37,291 bases of DNA from a virus. Every line of letters begins with the position of its first letter. Within the stretch, counting starts at the first letter, position 1. The notes beneath the pieces were generated by a model. The model saw nothing but the letters and a program-made list of their open reading frames with translations. It did not search any database and had not been told where the DNA came from. The DNA lies in the IMG/VR virus record IMGVR_UViG_3300028299_000011, positions 1 to 37,291 of that record; one strand, 5' to 3'. Positions 7,579 through 16,563 of this stretch are shown in pieces. A program made the translations under genes and the position numbers.

Positions 7579-8982
7579 TTATACATTTTGTTGATTTATT
7601 TCATAAAATTTTCTAGTTATTTGATCTAGTTTCTCTTTATTATATTTCAATGTCAACTCCCTCTTAACTAATATTAATTCTTGAACAAAGTTTCCATATT
7701 CGTATATATAGTTAATTCCAGTTATCAACCACTCTCCTGACAATCTTTCATTTATCTTATAAGAATCAGTTTTTTTATCTATTTCTAATTCATAAGCTGA
7801 GTTTAATTCATATAAAACTAGTTCAATATTCTGAAATCTATAAAGTGAAAAATTTGGATTATTTATGATAACACTCATTTTAATTTTATCAACAAATTCT
7901 ATATTATTCTCATTCTGTTTTTTAGCGAACAAGAAATTTTTGTGAACATTATCCCTATCTTGTTTACCCATAGAATAATTTCTAGTATTTTCATCTGGTA
8001 TTCTTGTTCTAACATCTATTTTAGTTCCATCTCTTCTTGGATTTGATATAGTGTTTAACAAATGATAATTCGCGTCGTTCGTGGTACGATCATAAAAATA
8101 CACCTGAGCGTCATAACCTATTGTAGTATTAATATCTCTAGAACTATTTTCTAAATTCCATTTATCAATGTACATGTTTGTTGTTCTCATATTTGGATGG
8201 TTAGAAAGTAATAATGGTGTAACAATCTCCTCACCATCAACTACCAATGATTCATTCCAAACACTTTTTTGATCCTCTGTTCTTTCTGATAATTGTGATT
8301 CTATGTCAATATAAGTTAGATTGTAATAAAGATCAATAAATGAATAAAGAAAACTATTATCATTTTTGTATGAATAATTTATTATTTCTTGTATAAATTC
8401 TGACAAATAATTTCCTGGATTAATCCATGTCATATAATCATCAGTATTCTCCATATTAGACGCGAATCCAAGTTTAAGATCCGACGCTAACCCTTTTAAA
8501 ACATTAAAACTAGTACCTTTGTAAGATTTATTTGTTGTAACATTAATTCCCATATTTAAATTAGCCCTAACATAATAAGTCTTATCTGTACTTTCACCAC
8601 TAACATCTTTTATTATTCTAAAATTACTTACAACAAAATCAACTCTTATTGGCATTAAATTTTCACTTTCACTTCTTTTATAAAAAGATATTGTTGAATT
8701 ATCTAGTGGATGGAGTTTATCAGATAGTAAATTTGTTGGGTCTTTTATAATCATATCAATATATGGAAAAAACTTATTATTATATATTTTGAGTTTTATT
8801 ATATCTCTAGTATCTATCATAATACCACCACCATCTATTTCTGGATTAGCGATGTATATAAATGGAGCTTTACCCATTGTGTACGCCCAGTCCTCAGCAC
8901 TTTTTTTATCAACACTTTTAAGATAATTTAATTCTATCTGTTTTAAATCTATTTGTGATCTAAATATTACTTTTAACGCCAT
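7579..8982 (-). CDS. Baseplate hub protein, gp27/late-control-D-like
   Basis: 467 aa. The features are those of central hub proteins of contractile tails: an N-terminal beta domain, FNVLKGLASDLKLGFASN followed by DDYMTWINPGNYLSEFI, and a C-terminal domain ending with SGEWLITGINYIYEYG and QELILVKREL. The last is typical of gp27/gpD-type hubs, which hold the spike trimer at the tube end. Position between the spike/repeat protein and the gp53-like gene supports this. The spacing to the next gene upstream is a single base (8983). Confidence 0.65.
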   Translation of the reverse strand: MALKVIFRSQIDLKQIELNYLKSVDKKSAEDWAYTMGKAPFIYIANPEIDGGGIMIDTRDIIKLKIYNNKFFPYIDMIIKDPTNLLSDKLHPLDNSTISFYKRSESENLMPIRVDFVVSNFRIIKDVSGESTDKTYYVRANLNMGINVTTNKSYKGTSFNVLKGLASDLKLGFASNMENTDDYMTWINPGNYLSEFIQEIINYSYKNDNSFLYSFIDLYYNLTYIDIESQLSERTEDQKSVWNESLVVDGEEIVTPLLLSNHPNMRTTNMYIDKWNLENSSRDINTTIGYDAQVYFYDRTTNDANYHLLNTISNPRRDGTKIDVRTRIPDENTRNYSMGKQDRDNVHKNFLFAKKQNENNIEFVDKIKMSVIINNPNFSLYRFQNIELVLYELNSAYELEIDKKTDSYKINERLSGEWLITGINYIYEYGNFVQELILVKRELTLKYNKEKLDQITRKFYEINQQNV

Positions 8983-8983
8983 T

Positions 8984-9427
8984 TTAGTCTAATTTATTTG
9001 TTACTTTTATTTTCTTATTTTTATCATCAACTCTTATTTGTTTATAATTTGATGAAGGTGTTGACATTGGTAACGATCTACTCAATGGTGATGAGGAATC
9101 TGGATTACCATAAACATCTTCTTCTTTTTTATATGGTTTTTGTATAACTTCAATTTTATCCTTTTTTACTGGATAATAAATAATATCTCCATTTTTTATA
9201 GAATATGGATCAATTATATTGTTCATATGCATTAATTCTTCAACATAAGAATCAGAACCAAAAATATCAATAGATACTAAATCTAATCTCATTTCTCTTT
9301 GTTCTGTTACAGTATATGGTAATATATTTAAACGAACATTAGTATCATCCAAATTTGGAAAAAATAAATCATAAAGATTATCTTGATTTATGTCCCTTTG
9401 TGTATTTTCTAAAGAATATAATTTCAT
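8984..9427 (-). CDS. Baseplate wedge protein, gp53-like with LysM-type core
   Basis: 147 aa. The core (about residues 30-95) reads EMRLDLVSIDIFGSDSYVEE, then a region ending DPYSIKNGDIIYYP. This is the pattern of gp53-type wedge proteins and of LysM-like domains used in baseplates: an arginine/aspartate-led helix, then an N..I.DPxxIxxGDxI-P ending. The C-terminal third is low complexity and Ser/Pro-rich. It lies in the baseplate operon between hub and tube-initiator genes. Confidence 0.65.
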   Translation of the reverse strand: MKLYSLENTQRDINQDNLYDLFFPNLDDTNVRLNILPYTVTEQREMRLDLVSIDIFGSDSYVEELMHMNNIIDPYSIKNGDIIYYPVKKDKIEVIQKPYKKEEDVYGNPDSSSPLSRSLPMSTPSSNYKQIRVDDKNKKIKVTNKLD

Positions 9428-9443
9428 TAATATTAATTATTTT

Positions 9444-10976
9444 TTAAAATGTGTCTCTTAAAATTGAACTCTGTCTATTTCCAATACCAGTTGTTGGTTG
9501 TTTCTTATATGGATCATTATTTGATGGTCTTGGGGAGTATGCATCTCCAACATTTTCTTTCACTTTACTAGTATTTGGATTTGTGTTAACTGGGGTTGGT
9601 TCATTTTTTTTCTGTTCATTAGGGTCAGAATATTTTCTACCATACCCATTATTAAATATCTGCATTATTTCTTGTTTTCCAAGTGGTCTACCAAATTTTA
9701 ATTTAACTTTCACATTAATTTTATTCGGCATATCATTGAATCCTAAATCATTAGACCAACCAACTGATATATCATTAACCAACATATTACCAATAGAAAG
9801 TATAGGATTATATGGATTTCCAACTGTTAAATGCCAAGGTGTTGTGTGTAAACCACTCATAAGACCTATTGAACCTCTTAAACCCCATCTATATTTCCTT
9901 AGGATTGATGTTAATAATTTTGATGCAGTTTCAAATGCCTTATCCAACCCGAATTCAGATAAAATTTTTCCAGAATCTTTCATTAGTTCATCAAATGTTT
10001 CAACTAATTTTTGAACCATATTTCTTACTAAATTTCCCCATTTGCCCAAAGATGTATCTTGATAACCGACAGCAGCTTTATAAAAATCTTCTGTTATTTT
10101 AGTTTGATTTAAAACAAAATTCATATCAGAAGTTCCCATTCTAAGAACGTTATGAAACACATCTAACATCGCGGAACCAGGATCAACACCATTTATGTAT
10201 TTTTGTTCATACGATGTTTCAAATCCTATTTCTATATCAGAATCTAAACTTTGTCTTTCAGTTTCTCTTTTAGTTGAAACTCTAAGTACATTTGGATCAC
10301 CAATTGGAAGATCATCAATATCATATTTAGTTAATCCCATTTTGTTTAAAAAACCAAAAACCAATCCCTGACTCCAAGATGGAATAGATAATATTTGACC
10401 AATATCAAATCCACCTGGATTGGTTTTACTTGTTGTTTCGTCTTTAATAATCTGAGTTATTAATGTATGTAATTCCTCAGATGTTTCTTCCCACTTTTCA
10501 TTAAAACTTATTGAGAACATATCATTACCTTCATCCATCTTTAACCACCCAATCAATGTTGATATTGGTGGTTCTTCTATATCATTTAAATTATGATTTA
10601 CAATAACACTTTCATCAAATCTTCTAAGTATAACCAATCTATTTAATGGATATACACCGAGATCTGTTAAATATGTAAAATCTTGTGGGGTTAAATATGT
10701 TGAACGAGTGAATTCAAAATCCTCTATTAGTTTAACATATGGATTTGAATCATCAGAATATTTGTATGATGATTCCGCTAAGAAATTTTTTATACTATTT
10801 GTATCACTAACATCTTTTTGTTTATATCTCAAATATATACTCTTAGCGTCTTTTTGTAAACTAATTTGTTTACCAAAATTCAGGTCATATTGACCCATTT
10901 CAAATATATCTTGTTTATTATCGTTATTGTCTATTTTAGGATTATTTGTAAATAGAAAACTTATTTCATCATACAT
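9444..10976 (-). CDS. Baseplate tail-tube initiator/cap-like protein (gp48/gp54-like)
   Basis: 510 aa. The C-terminal 130 residues before the tail contain TTPWHLTVGNPYNPILSIGN, then INVKVKLKFGRPLGKQEIMQIFNNGYGRKY. This is the kind of tube-like domain end found in T4 gp48/gp54, which start the tail tube on the hub. A long mixed helical region lies before it, and the last 60 residues are polar and Pro/Asn-rich. It is the first gene of the minus-strand baseplate operon, and an AT box lies 16 bases upstream (10993-11008). Assignment to gp54 rather than gp48 is not possible by eye. Confidence 0.55.
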   Translation of the reverse strand: MYDEISFLFTNNPKIDNNDNKQDIFEMGQYDLNFGKQISLQKDAKSIYLRYKQKDVSDTNSIKNFLAESSYKYSDDSNPYVKLIEDFEFTRSTYLTPQDFTYLTDLGVYPLNRLVILRRFDESVIVNHNLNDIEEPPISTLIGWLKMDEGNDMFSISFNEKWEETSEELHTLITQIIKDETTSKTNPGGFDIGQILSIPSWSQGLVFGFLNKMGLTKYDIDDLPIGDPNVLRVSTKRETERQSLDSDIEIGFETSYEQKYINGVDPGSAMLDVFHNVLRMGTSDMNFVLNQTKITEDFYKAAVGYQDTSLGKWGNLVRNMVQKLVETFDELMKDSGKILSEFGLDKAFETASKLLTSILRKYRWGLRGSIGLMSGLHTTPWHLTVGNPYNPILSIGNMLVNDISVGWSNDLGFNDMPNKINVKVKLKFGRPLGKQEIMQIFNNGYGRKYSDPNEQKKNEPTPVNTNPNTSKVKENVGDAYSPRPSNNDPYKKQPTTGIGNRQSSILRDTF

Positions 10977-10992
10977 ACTTTTCCATTTTTTA

Positions 10993-11008
10993 TTTTATAT
11001 ATAAAAAA
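10993..11008 (-). promoter_or_regulatory. AT-box promoter candidate for the baseplate operon
   Basis: On the minus strand TTTTTTATATATAAAA, 17 bases before the start at 10976. Same box as upstream of other phage genes. It would drive the run 10976 to 3842. Confidence 0.5.
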
Positions 11009-11033
11009 CAGTTAATTCTGAAATGATATTTTT

Positions 11034-11429
11034 TTAATAATCTCTTATTATTTGTGAAGAGTCAAAACTATCTAAATTATTGATAACTTTTGTTAACATC
11101 GTGTCTTGTCCGAATTCATCAAAGAAGACTAATATATTGAATCCACCTATCTCTTTGACATATCTTTTTAATTCAAATAATTGTTCAATGTCCATATTTT
11201 TGTCATAAAAGTTAGGAATGTAGTATATATCCTTATTTTTCTTTATAGATTGTACTATCTTTGTGTATATCAACAAATTAAAGAAATCTTTATATTTGTC
11301 TTTATCACTAATTTGATTTTCTTCTAGTATATCCTTTATGTCTATTATTAATTTATTTTTAATTCTGTTGACTTTAACGTATTTGTCAAATTTTTTTCGA
11401 TTTTTACAAAACACTATATAAAGATCCAT
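11034..11429 (-). CDS. Hypothetical protein, 131 aa
   Basis: A Lys/Asp/Ile-rich cytosolic-looking protein starting MDLYIVFCKNRKKF and containing NILVFFDEFGQDTM. The last resembles a hydrophobic strand ending in acidic residues, but no Walker A precedes it, so I do not call an ATPase. It is the most upstream gene of the minus-strand block and is separated from the baseplate operon by an AT box. No family recognised. Confidence 0.6.
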   Translation of the reverse strand: MDLYIVFCKNRKKFDKYVKVNRIKNKLIIDIKDILEENQISDKDKYKDFFNLLIYTKIVQSIKKNKDIYYIPNFYDKNMDIEQLFELKRYVKEIGGFNILVFFDEFGQDTMLTKVINNLDSFDSSQIIRDY

Positions 11430-11521
11430 ATATAAATTGGGTAGTTTTTTGATATATATTCAAATAATACAGTCCAAATCATTTTTATATTAAATTTAAC
11501 GGAAAAAATACATATTTTTTA

Positions 11522-11537
11522 TTTTATATATATAAAG
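11522..11537 (+). promoter_or_regulatory. AT-box promoter candidate for the RHH/endonuclease pair
   Basis: TTTTATATATATAAAG, 8 bases before the start of the 11546 gene. The gene-free stretch 11430-11521 shows only AT-rich leader sequence. Confidence 0.45.
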
Positions 11538-11545
11538 TAAATGAA

Positions 11546-11698
11546 ATGTATATGAAAAGTAGAGTATTTAATTTTAGACTGCATATAGAATTATATGAAT
11601 ATTTAAAAATGATATCAAAGAAGAACTTTATGACAATGAGTGGTTATCTGATTTTTCTATTAAAAAAAGATATGGAAAAGAATATTAAAAATGATTAA
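11546..11698 (+). CDS. Small ribbon-helix-helix-type DNA-binding protein, 50 aa
   Basis: Reads MYMKSRVFNFRLHIELYEYL, then MISKKNFMTMSGYLIFLLKK and a short charged end. One strand (RVFNFRL), a helix (HIELYEYLKMISKK), a turn with MTMSG and a second helix (YLIFLLKKDME) is the layout of Arc/CopG/MetJ repressors, and its length is typical. The start could also be the in-frame ATG at 11552. Its stop overlaps the start of the endonuclease gene by 8 bases (ATGATTAA), so the two are likely translationally coupled. A role in repressing the endonuclease is a reasonable inference. Confidence 0.65.
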   Translation: MYMKSRVFNFRLHIELYEYLKMISKKNFMTMSGYLIFLLKKDMEKNIKND

Positions 11699-12749
11699 AA
11701 AAGATATTTTGATAGAAAGATTTACTAAGATTCATAGTGATAGATATGATTACTCATTAGTTACTTATAAGGGAATGCATAAAAAAGTAATTATAGGTTG
11801 TTCGATACATGGAATATTTAATCAAACACCAGCTATTCATTTGAGTGGTAGTGGTTGTCCTGTATGTAACTCAGTTAAATTAAGTAAAAGTGATTTTATC
11901 AGTAGATGTAATGAAATACACAACAACAAATTCGATTATTCTTTAGTTGATTTTGGAGGAGTGTGTTATAAAATAATAATAATATGTCCAACACATGGTA
12001 ATTTTGAACAGAGAGCTGGAAATCATTCTTCTGGCCAAGGATGCCCTATGTGTTCTAATAAGAGATGGAATAATGAAATATTTATTAAAAAATCTATAAA
12101 AATCCATGGTGATAAATATGATTATTCTTTAGTTGATTATAAAAATGCACATACGAAAATAAAAATAATATGTCCTGAACATGGTGAATTTGAACAAATC
12201 CCATGGAATCATCTTTCTTTAAAAGAAGGTTGTCCATATTGTGCAGAAAATAAATCTAATTTGAAATTATCTAAAATGAAAGCATCAACTATACATAATA
12301 ACAAATATGATTATTCATATTTTACTAAATATATAAATGTTAAAGAGAAAATAAAAATAATATGTCCAGATCATGGTGAATTTACTCAGAAATTAAATAA
12401 TCATTTAAATGGTCAAGGATGTCCAATATGTGATGAATCAAAAGGAGAAAAAGAAATACGCCGTATTTTAGATGATAGTGGTTTTGAATATATTACAGAA
12501 AAAAAATTTGATGATTGTAAATATAAGAATTGTTTATCATTTGATTTTTATTTACCAGAACACAATATTTGTATAGAATATGATGGTATTCAACATTTTG
12601 AATCTGTTGATTTTTTTGGTGGAATTAGTAGATTAAAATATAATCAAAAAGTTGATCATATAAAAAATGATTATTGTAAAAATAATAATATAGAATTATT
12701 AAGGATAAAGTATACTGATTCTATAAAAGACAAATTAAACATTCTTTAG
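11691..12749 (+). CDS. Free-standing endonuclease with four zinc-ribbon-like repeats (DUF723-type) and a PD-(D/E)xK-like domain
   Basis: 352 aa. Four repeats of about 55-60 residues follow the pattern IH..KYDYSLV.Y....KI.IIC..HG.F.Q....H....GCP.C, with Cys/His pairs that could bind zinc and DNA. They end near residue 245. The C-terminal domain has GEKEI, then LSFDFYLPE and CIEYDGIQHF, the Glu/Asp/Glu spacing of Vsr/PD-(D/E)xK-like nucleases. Such genes are typical selfish endonucleases of large phages and giant viruses. Alanine codons are GCT/GCA only, unlike the neighbouring uvsX gene. It separates the baseplate block from the replication block. Confidence 0.8.
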   Translation: MIKKDILIERFTKIHSDRYDYSLVTYKGMHKKVIIGCSIHGIFNQTPAIHLSGSGCPVCNSVKLSKSDFISRCNEIHNNKFDYSLVDFGGVCYKIIIICPTHGNFEQRAGNHSSGQGCPMCSNKRWNNEIFIKKSIKIHGDKYDYSLVDYKNAHTKIKIICPEHGEFEQIPWNHLSLKEGCPYCAENKSNLKLSKMKASTIHNNKYDYSYFTKYINVKEKIKIICPDHGEFTQKLNNHLNGQGCPICDESKGEKEIRRILDDSGFEYITEKKFDDCKYKNCLSFDFYLPEHNICIEYDGIQHFESVDFFGGISRLKYNQKVDHIKNDYCKNNNIELLRIKYTDSIKDKLNIL

Positions 12750-12812
12750 TAAGTTATTTACAAAACTTTTATTTCTTTTATGTATAAAATATAAAAAATA
12801 AATATAAAAAAT

Positions 12813-14048
12813 ATGGCTAAGAAAAAATCAAGTTCAGATTTTGATTTCTCTAAGATATCTAATGTTGTAGATAGTTTATCGAAAAAATCAATGATAACAA
12901 TAGAGAATATCCAAGCGGAGAAATCGTATATAAGTACTGGAGTTTACATACTAGACGCGTTACTTTCAAAGAGTATATTAAATGGTGGTATTCCGAACAA
13001 TCGCATAACAATTTTCGCGGGCCCCCCTCAGACCGGCAAATCTTATATCGCGTTAAACATCGCACGTAACGCTCAGAAAGAAGATTATAATATAATTTAT
13101 ATTGATACAGAATTCGCGATAGAAAAAAGTGATTTTGATATGTTTGGTGTGGATACAACAGACCCAAATAAATTTATGTTGATTCGTTCAAATAGAGTTG
13201 AAAATATTAAAATCTTTTTAACACAATTATTGGGTGAGCTAAAAGAACAAAAATCTAAAGGAGTGGATGTTAGTAAAAATATCATTATTCTAGATAGTAT
13301 TGGTCAACTCGCATCCAACAAAGAAGTAGAGGACGCGTTGGAAGGAAAACAAAAACAAGATATGAGTCGTGCGAAAGCGATAAAATCATTGTTTAGAATT
13401 ATTAGTTCGGATATGGGATACTTGAATATTCCACTTGTCGCGACTAACCATGTTTATTTAACACTCGATTTATTCCCACAGACAGTTCAAAGTGGTGGTG
13501 ATGGATTAAATTATTCCGCGTCTATAATCGTCTATTTATCAATAGCTAAGTTAAAAACAGGAAATGAAGATGAGTTAGATTTGGGACAAAGTGGAGTTGT
13601 TATAACAGCGAAATCCCGTAAGAATCGTCTCGCGAAACCAAAGAAAATTAAATTTGAATTAGATCATACAAAGGGAGTTAATCCATTCAAAGGATTAGAT
13701 TTTTTCTGTACACCAGAGAATTTTGAACAGGTTGGAATCGCGAAAGTTAAGAAAGAAGTTGATAAGAAAACTGGTGAAATATTATATTCATCAGGTGGAA
13801 CTAAATATTATATTAGACATCTAGATAAATATCTTTATGAAAAAAGTATTTTTAATAGTGTAGTATTTTCAAAACCTGTGTTGGAAGCGTTATCACCAAT
13901 TATTTATGATTATTTCAAATACGCGTCATATGAAGAGTATCAAAAAGAATTAGAACAATTGGATGAAGAATATTCAAAGTTTGAGGTTGATGAAGATGAT
14001 AAGGATTTTGATATTGATTTTGATGATGATAAAACATTATTTAGTTAA
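12813..14048 (+). CDS. uvsX: UvsX-type RecA-family recombinase
   Basis: 411 aa, near the size of T4 UvsX. Walker A is GPPQTGKS at residues 70-77. Walker B is NIIILD at about 156-161, followed by SIGQLA. DMSRAKAIKSLFR and PLVATNHVY correspond to the L1/L2 region and the strand after it. The C-terminal tail is strongly acidic (DEDDKDFDIDFDDD), as in UvsX/RecA proteins where it tunes DNA binding. It promotes strand exchange in recombination-dependent replication. It begins the plus-strand replication operon, 2 bases from the next gene. GCG is the commonest alanine codon here by my count, an odd choice in such an AT-rich genome. Confidence 0.93.
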   Translation: MAKKKSSSDFDFSKISNVVDSLSKKSMITIENIQAEKSYISTGVYILDALLSKSILNGGIPNNRITIFAGPPQTGKSYIALNIARNAQKEDYNIIYIDTEFAIEKSDFDMFGVDTTDPNKFMLIRSNRVENIKIFLTQLLGELKEQKSKGVDVSKNIIILDSIGQLASNKEVEDALEGKQKQDMSRAKAIKSLFRIISSDMGYLNIPLVATNHVYLTLDLFPQTVQSGGDGLNYSASIIVYLSIAKLKTGNEDELDLGQSGVVITAKSRKNRLAKPKKIKFELDHTKGVNPFKGLDFFCTPENFEQVGIAKVKKEVDKKTGEILYSSGGTKYYIRHLDKYLYEKSIFNSVVFSKPVLEALSPIIYDYFKYASYEEYQKELEQLDEEYSKFEVDEDDKDFDIDFDDDKTLFS

Positions 14049-14050
14049 AA

Positions 14051-14365
14051 ATGACTAATGAAACAAAACAAATTCTAATAAAATCATATACAAATACTCT
14101 AGGTGATGATATAAATGAATTAAAAAGATCATTAAAAGAATTATCTGAAATATTATTATCTAATAATGAGAAGGTGTATTACAGTGGTACTGTTGATAAT
14201 AAGGAGTTTGTGGAAGCGTGGGAATTGGATATTGGAAGTGAAATATTAATATTTAATCGCCAAGAAGTTGGAAGTATTGGTGATTATATAAAAGAGGGTG
14301 GTAACATAAGAAAAGTGGTTGTATCTAGAAAAGATTTAGATAATTTACCAGAAAAAAATATATAA
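14051..14365 (+). CDS. Hypothetical protein, 104 aa
   Basis: Small acidic protein with an N-terminal helix (DDINELKRSLKELSEILL) followed by mixed strands (KVYYSGTV, ILIFNRQEVG). It lies 2 bases after uvsX and 5 bases before the next gene, so it is in the same operon and probably serves replication or recombination. The family is not recognised. Confidence 0.65.
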   Translation: MTNETKQILIKSYTNTLGDDINELKRSLKELSEILLSNNEKVYYSGTVDNKEFVEAWELDIGSEILIFNRQEVGSIGDYIKEGGNIRKVVVSRKDLDNLPEKNI

Positions 14366-14370
14366 AAAAA

Positions 14371-14670
14371 ATGAGAAAATTAATTATTAGAGTATTTTAC
14401 ATAAGTGTAAGAGGTCTAAGCAGACAGCACGCCGAACAAACAATGTTTGATCTTATGACAGAATATAACCCAGAGGAAAATCTACCTGAGGATATTCTTG
14501 AACATTATTTCATTCATGATATTTGGATACCAATCACTGACGGTCAATCTAGAGATTCAAAAGTAGAAATTATTTATCCTAATAAATTTGAATTTGAAGA
14601 TTTGAGTTTAGAGAATATAGATTTGTTAATAGATAAACTAAATGAGATAAAAAATAAAATGAATAATTAA
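14371..14670 (+). CDS. Hypothetical protein, 99 aa
   Basis: Begins MRKLIIRVFYISVRGLSRQ, with a strand followed by a helix containing QHAEQTM, then HDIWIPITDG and EIIYPN. The pattern is compact and single-domain. I cannot name a function. Its stop overlaps the helicase N-half start by one base (TAATG), so the two are probably translationally coupled. Confidence 0.65.
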   Translation: MRKLIIRVFYISVRGLSRQHAEQTMFDLMTEYNPEENLPEDILEHYFIHDIWIPITDGQSRDSKVEIIYPNKFEFEDLSLENIDLLIDKLNEIKNKMNN

Positions 14671-15371
14671 TGGAGGTAATGAATAAAAATATGGAGAAGA
14701 ATTTCTTCACATATATTTTAGAAAATCCAGCACAATTTGGTAAAGTAGAAGCGTATTTCTTTAAGGATGATCATATACAACTTGTATATTCTATTGTCCG
14801 TGAAGAATATCTGATTTCAAAGAAAGTTCCATCATTACAACAGATTGTTGATATGGTTAAACTCAATGACCCAGAGGGAAAGATACCAAATGAAATAATT
14901 AAAATTATACTTAAAAATGATATAACTGATAAAAAAGATTGGTTGGAAATGAGATTCAGATCATGGAAAATTTCTAATTTAGTTCGTAATAATACTAGTC
15001 AGACTATTACTGAGTTAAGAAATTTACAAGATCTTGATTTGGAGAATGTTAAGAGTGTAACTGAGAAAATAAGAAATCTTTATAATAATATTCCATTGAT
15101 GGATGAAGATGAAGATGACTTGGGTGATGATTTTGATAATCCAGAATCACACCGTCAGGATATCGCTAAATATACAATACCAACTGGGTGGTCAAGTATG
15201 GATAAAATATTAGGTGGTGGATGGGATTTAGCAACTTTTACAGTATTTATGGGGGAGACAAACTGTGGTAAGTGCGCTCATTATCAGTCAATTATAAAGA
15301 TAAAGAATAAAAAAACAGGAATAATAGAGTCTATGAGTATAGGTGATTTTTATAAATTAAAAAAAATATGA
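14670..15371 (+). CDS. Replicative DNA helicase (gp41/DnaB-type), N-terminal half fused to a split-intein N-fragment
   Basis: 233 aa. Residues 1-201 are the N-terminal helicase domain and linker, then the RecA-core start GWSSMDKILGGGWDLATFTV and GETNCGK, which is Walker A without its last residue. From Cys202 (base 15273) the sequence is intein: CAHYQSIIKIKNKKTG and on to SIGDFYKLKKI, then stop. Alone it cannot be an ATPase. Joined to residue 122 onward of the 17260-18348 product it gives GETNCGKS and a 442-residue helicase, close to T4 gp41. Alternative starts are at 14679 and 14691; a GGAGG at 14672-14676 is placed best for 14691, so the first seven residues are uncertain. Confidence 0.88.
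   Translation: MEVMNKNMEKNFFTYILENPAQFGKVEAYFFKDDHIQLVYSIVREEYLISKKVPSLQQIVDMVKLNDPEGKIPNEIIKIILKNDITDKKDWLEMRFRSWKISNLVRNNTSQTITELRNLQDLDLENVKSVTEKIRNLYNNIPLMDEDEDDLGDDFDNPESHRQDIAKYTIPTGWSSMDKILGGGWDLATFTVFMGETNCGKCAHYQSIIKIKNKKTGIIESMSIGDFYKLKKI
15273..15368 (+). other. Split intein N-fragment, 32 residues
   Basis: Begins with the nucleophile Cys1 and contains only block A and the following strand, ending at the gene's own stop codon. Block B, usually on the N-fragment, is on the partner. This places the break much earlier than in canonical split inteins such as DnaE or gp41-1 (about 100 plus 35 residues), and resembles the atypical AceL-TerL type of split. Confidence 0.82.
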
Positions 15372-15393
15372 ATAATTCAATTAGACTCACCCA

Positions 15394-15409
15394 TTTTAAT
15401 ATATACAAA
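15394..15409 (+). promoter_or_regulatory. AT-box promoter candidate for the homing endonuclease
   Basis: TTTTAATATATACAAA, 11 bases before the start at 15421 and after the stop of the helicase N-half. It could let the endonuclease be transcribed apart from the helicase operon. Confidence 0.45.
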
Positions 15410-15420
15410 TAAAAAGAGTT

Positions 15421-16563
15421 ATGAAATGTGAAATTTGTAATAAAGAGTTTAATAACACTAAAGGACTTTCCCTTCATCTAGTTCAAGTACATAAATTTAA
15501 TAAAAAAGACAAGAAAGACTACTATGATAAATACTTAAAAAGGAACGGTGAAGGAAACTGTTATTTTTGTGAAAATGAATCAATATTTTTTAATTTAACT
15601 AAAGGATATCATAGAATATGTGAATCAAAAGAGTGTTTAGGAAAAACAAGAGCTACTGGAACATATGAGTTTTTAATGTATAAATATAATTTATCAGAAA
15701 AGGACGCGATAAAACTTATGAATGAGAGAGCGAATGAAAGAGGAGAAAAAATAAAAGAATCACTAGATAATAAACTAAAAGAAAATCCATATTTTCATAA
15801 AGAAAAATCTCATCAGGCGAAAGAATATTGGATGAAAAAAGGATATTCAGAAGAGGAATCTGTTGAAAAATCCTATAGTATTATGAAAATGATACATAAG
15901 AAGACTTCAAAGAAAAAAAAAGAACACCCAGAATTATATAAAAATTCTTATAAAAATCAAACAGGATATTGGTTAAAAAGAGGACTTACAGAAGAAGAAT
16001 CAAAAGAACAGGTTAAAGAAAGACAGAGAACATTTACATTAGAAAAGTGTATTAAAAAATATGGTGAGAAAAAGGGATTAGAAATATGGACAGAAAGACA
16101 ATTCAAGTGGTCAAATATAATGGAAGAAAAATATAGAAATGGAGAATTTACGAAATTTAGAAAAGATCCATATTCTAATTGTGAGATTGAGTTATTTGAT
16201 AATGTTGTTCATAAATTAAAAATTGATGGTAAATTTTATTATGGTGATAATCAATTTTATAAATATTTTAATGAAATAGGAAAAACATTTTCATATGATT
16301 TTGTTTTTAAAAATAGAATAATAGAGTTTAATGGTGATTATTGGCATTGTAATCCAAATATTTATGAGAAAGAATATTTTCATAAGTACCATCAAATGAC
16401 AGCGGTTGAAATATGGGATAGAGATAAATTAAGAAAAGAAATGATTGAAAAACAAGGATATGAAATTTTAGTTATTTGGGAGAATGACTATAAACAAAAT
16501 AAAGATAAAGTTATACAAGAATGTATAGATTTTATTAAAAACAATAACCAGAATGAAATTTAA
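15421..16563 (+). CDS. Homing endonuclease of the Vsr-like (EDxHD) type, between the helicase halves
   Basis: 380 aa. The N-terminus has a C2H2-like finger (CEICNKEFNNTKGLSLHLVQ), then a second Cys set (CYFCENES...CESKECLG). Repeats containing YWMKKGYSEEESVE and YWLKRGLTEEESKE probably bind DNA. The C-terminal nuclease has FSYDFVFKNRIIEFNGDYWH, then CNPNIY, DRDKLRKEMIEKQGYEILVIWENDY. This is the Vsr-like family found with fractured genes in phages (I-Bth0305I and relatives). Four of its five alanine codons are GCG, as in core phage genes, so it may be a long-term resident. It would spread the gene break by cutting uninterrupted helicase alleles; that is inference. Confidence 0.82.
   Translation: MKCEICNKEFNNTKGLSLHLVQVHKFNKKDKKDYYDKYLKRNGEGNCYFCENESIFFNLTKGYHRICESKECLGKTRATGTYEFLMYKYNLSEKDAIKLMNERANERGEKIKESLDNKLKENPYFHKEKSHQAKEYWMKKGYSEEESVEKSYSIMKMIHKKTSKKKKEHPELYKNSYKNQTGYWLKRGLTEEESKEQVKERQRTFTLEKCIKKYGEKKGLEIWTERQFKWSNIMEEKYRNGEFTKFRKDPYSNCEIELFDNVVHKLKIDGKFYYGDNQFYKYFNEIGKTFSYDFVFKNRIIEFNGDYWHCNPNIYEKEYFHKYHQMTAVEIWDRDKLRKEMIEKQGYEILVIWENDYKQNKDKVIQECIDFIKNNNQNEI

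Noticed and set aside
9451-10014. Plus-strand reading frame of 187 codons
   Set aside because: Lies wholly inside the gp48/54-like baseplate gene in the opposite direction and has hydrophobic, unnatural composition.
11034-11429. AAA-type ATPase fragment because of VFFDEFG
   Set aside because: No Walker A or sensor motif is present in the 131 residues.
12859-13285. Two minus-strand reading frames in uvsX
   Set aside because: Antisense shadows of a firmly identified gene.
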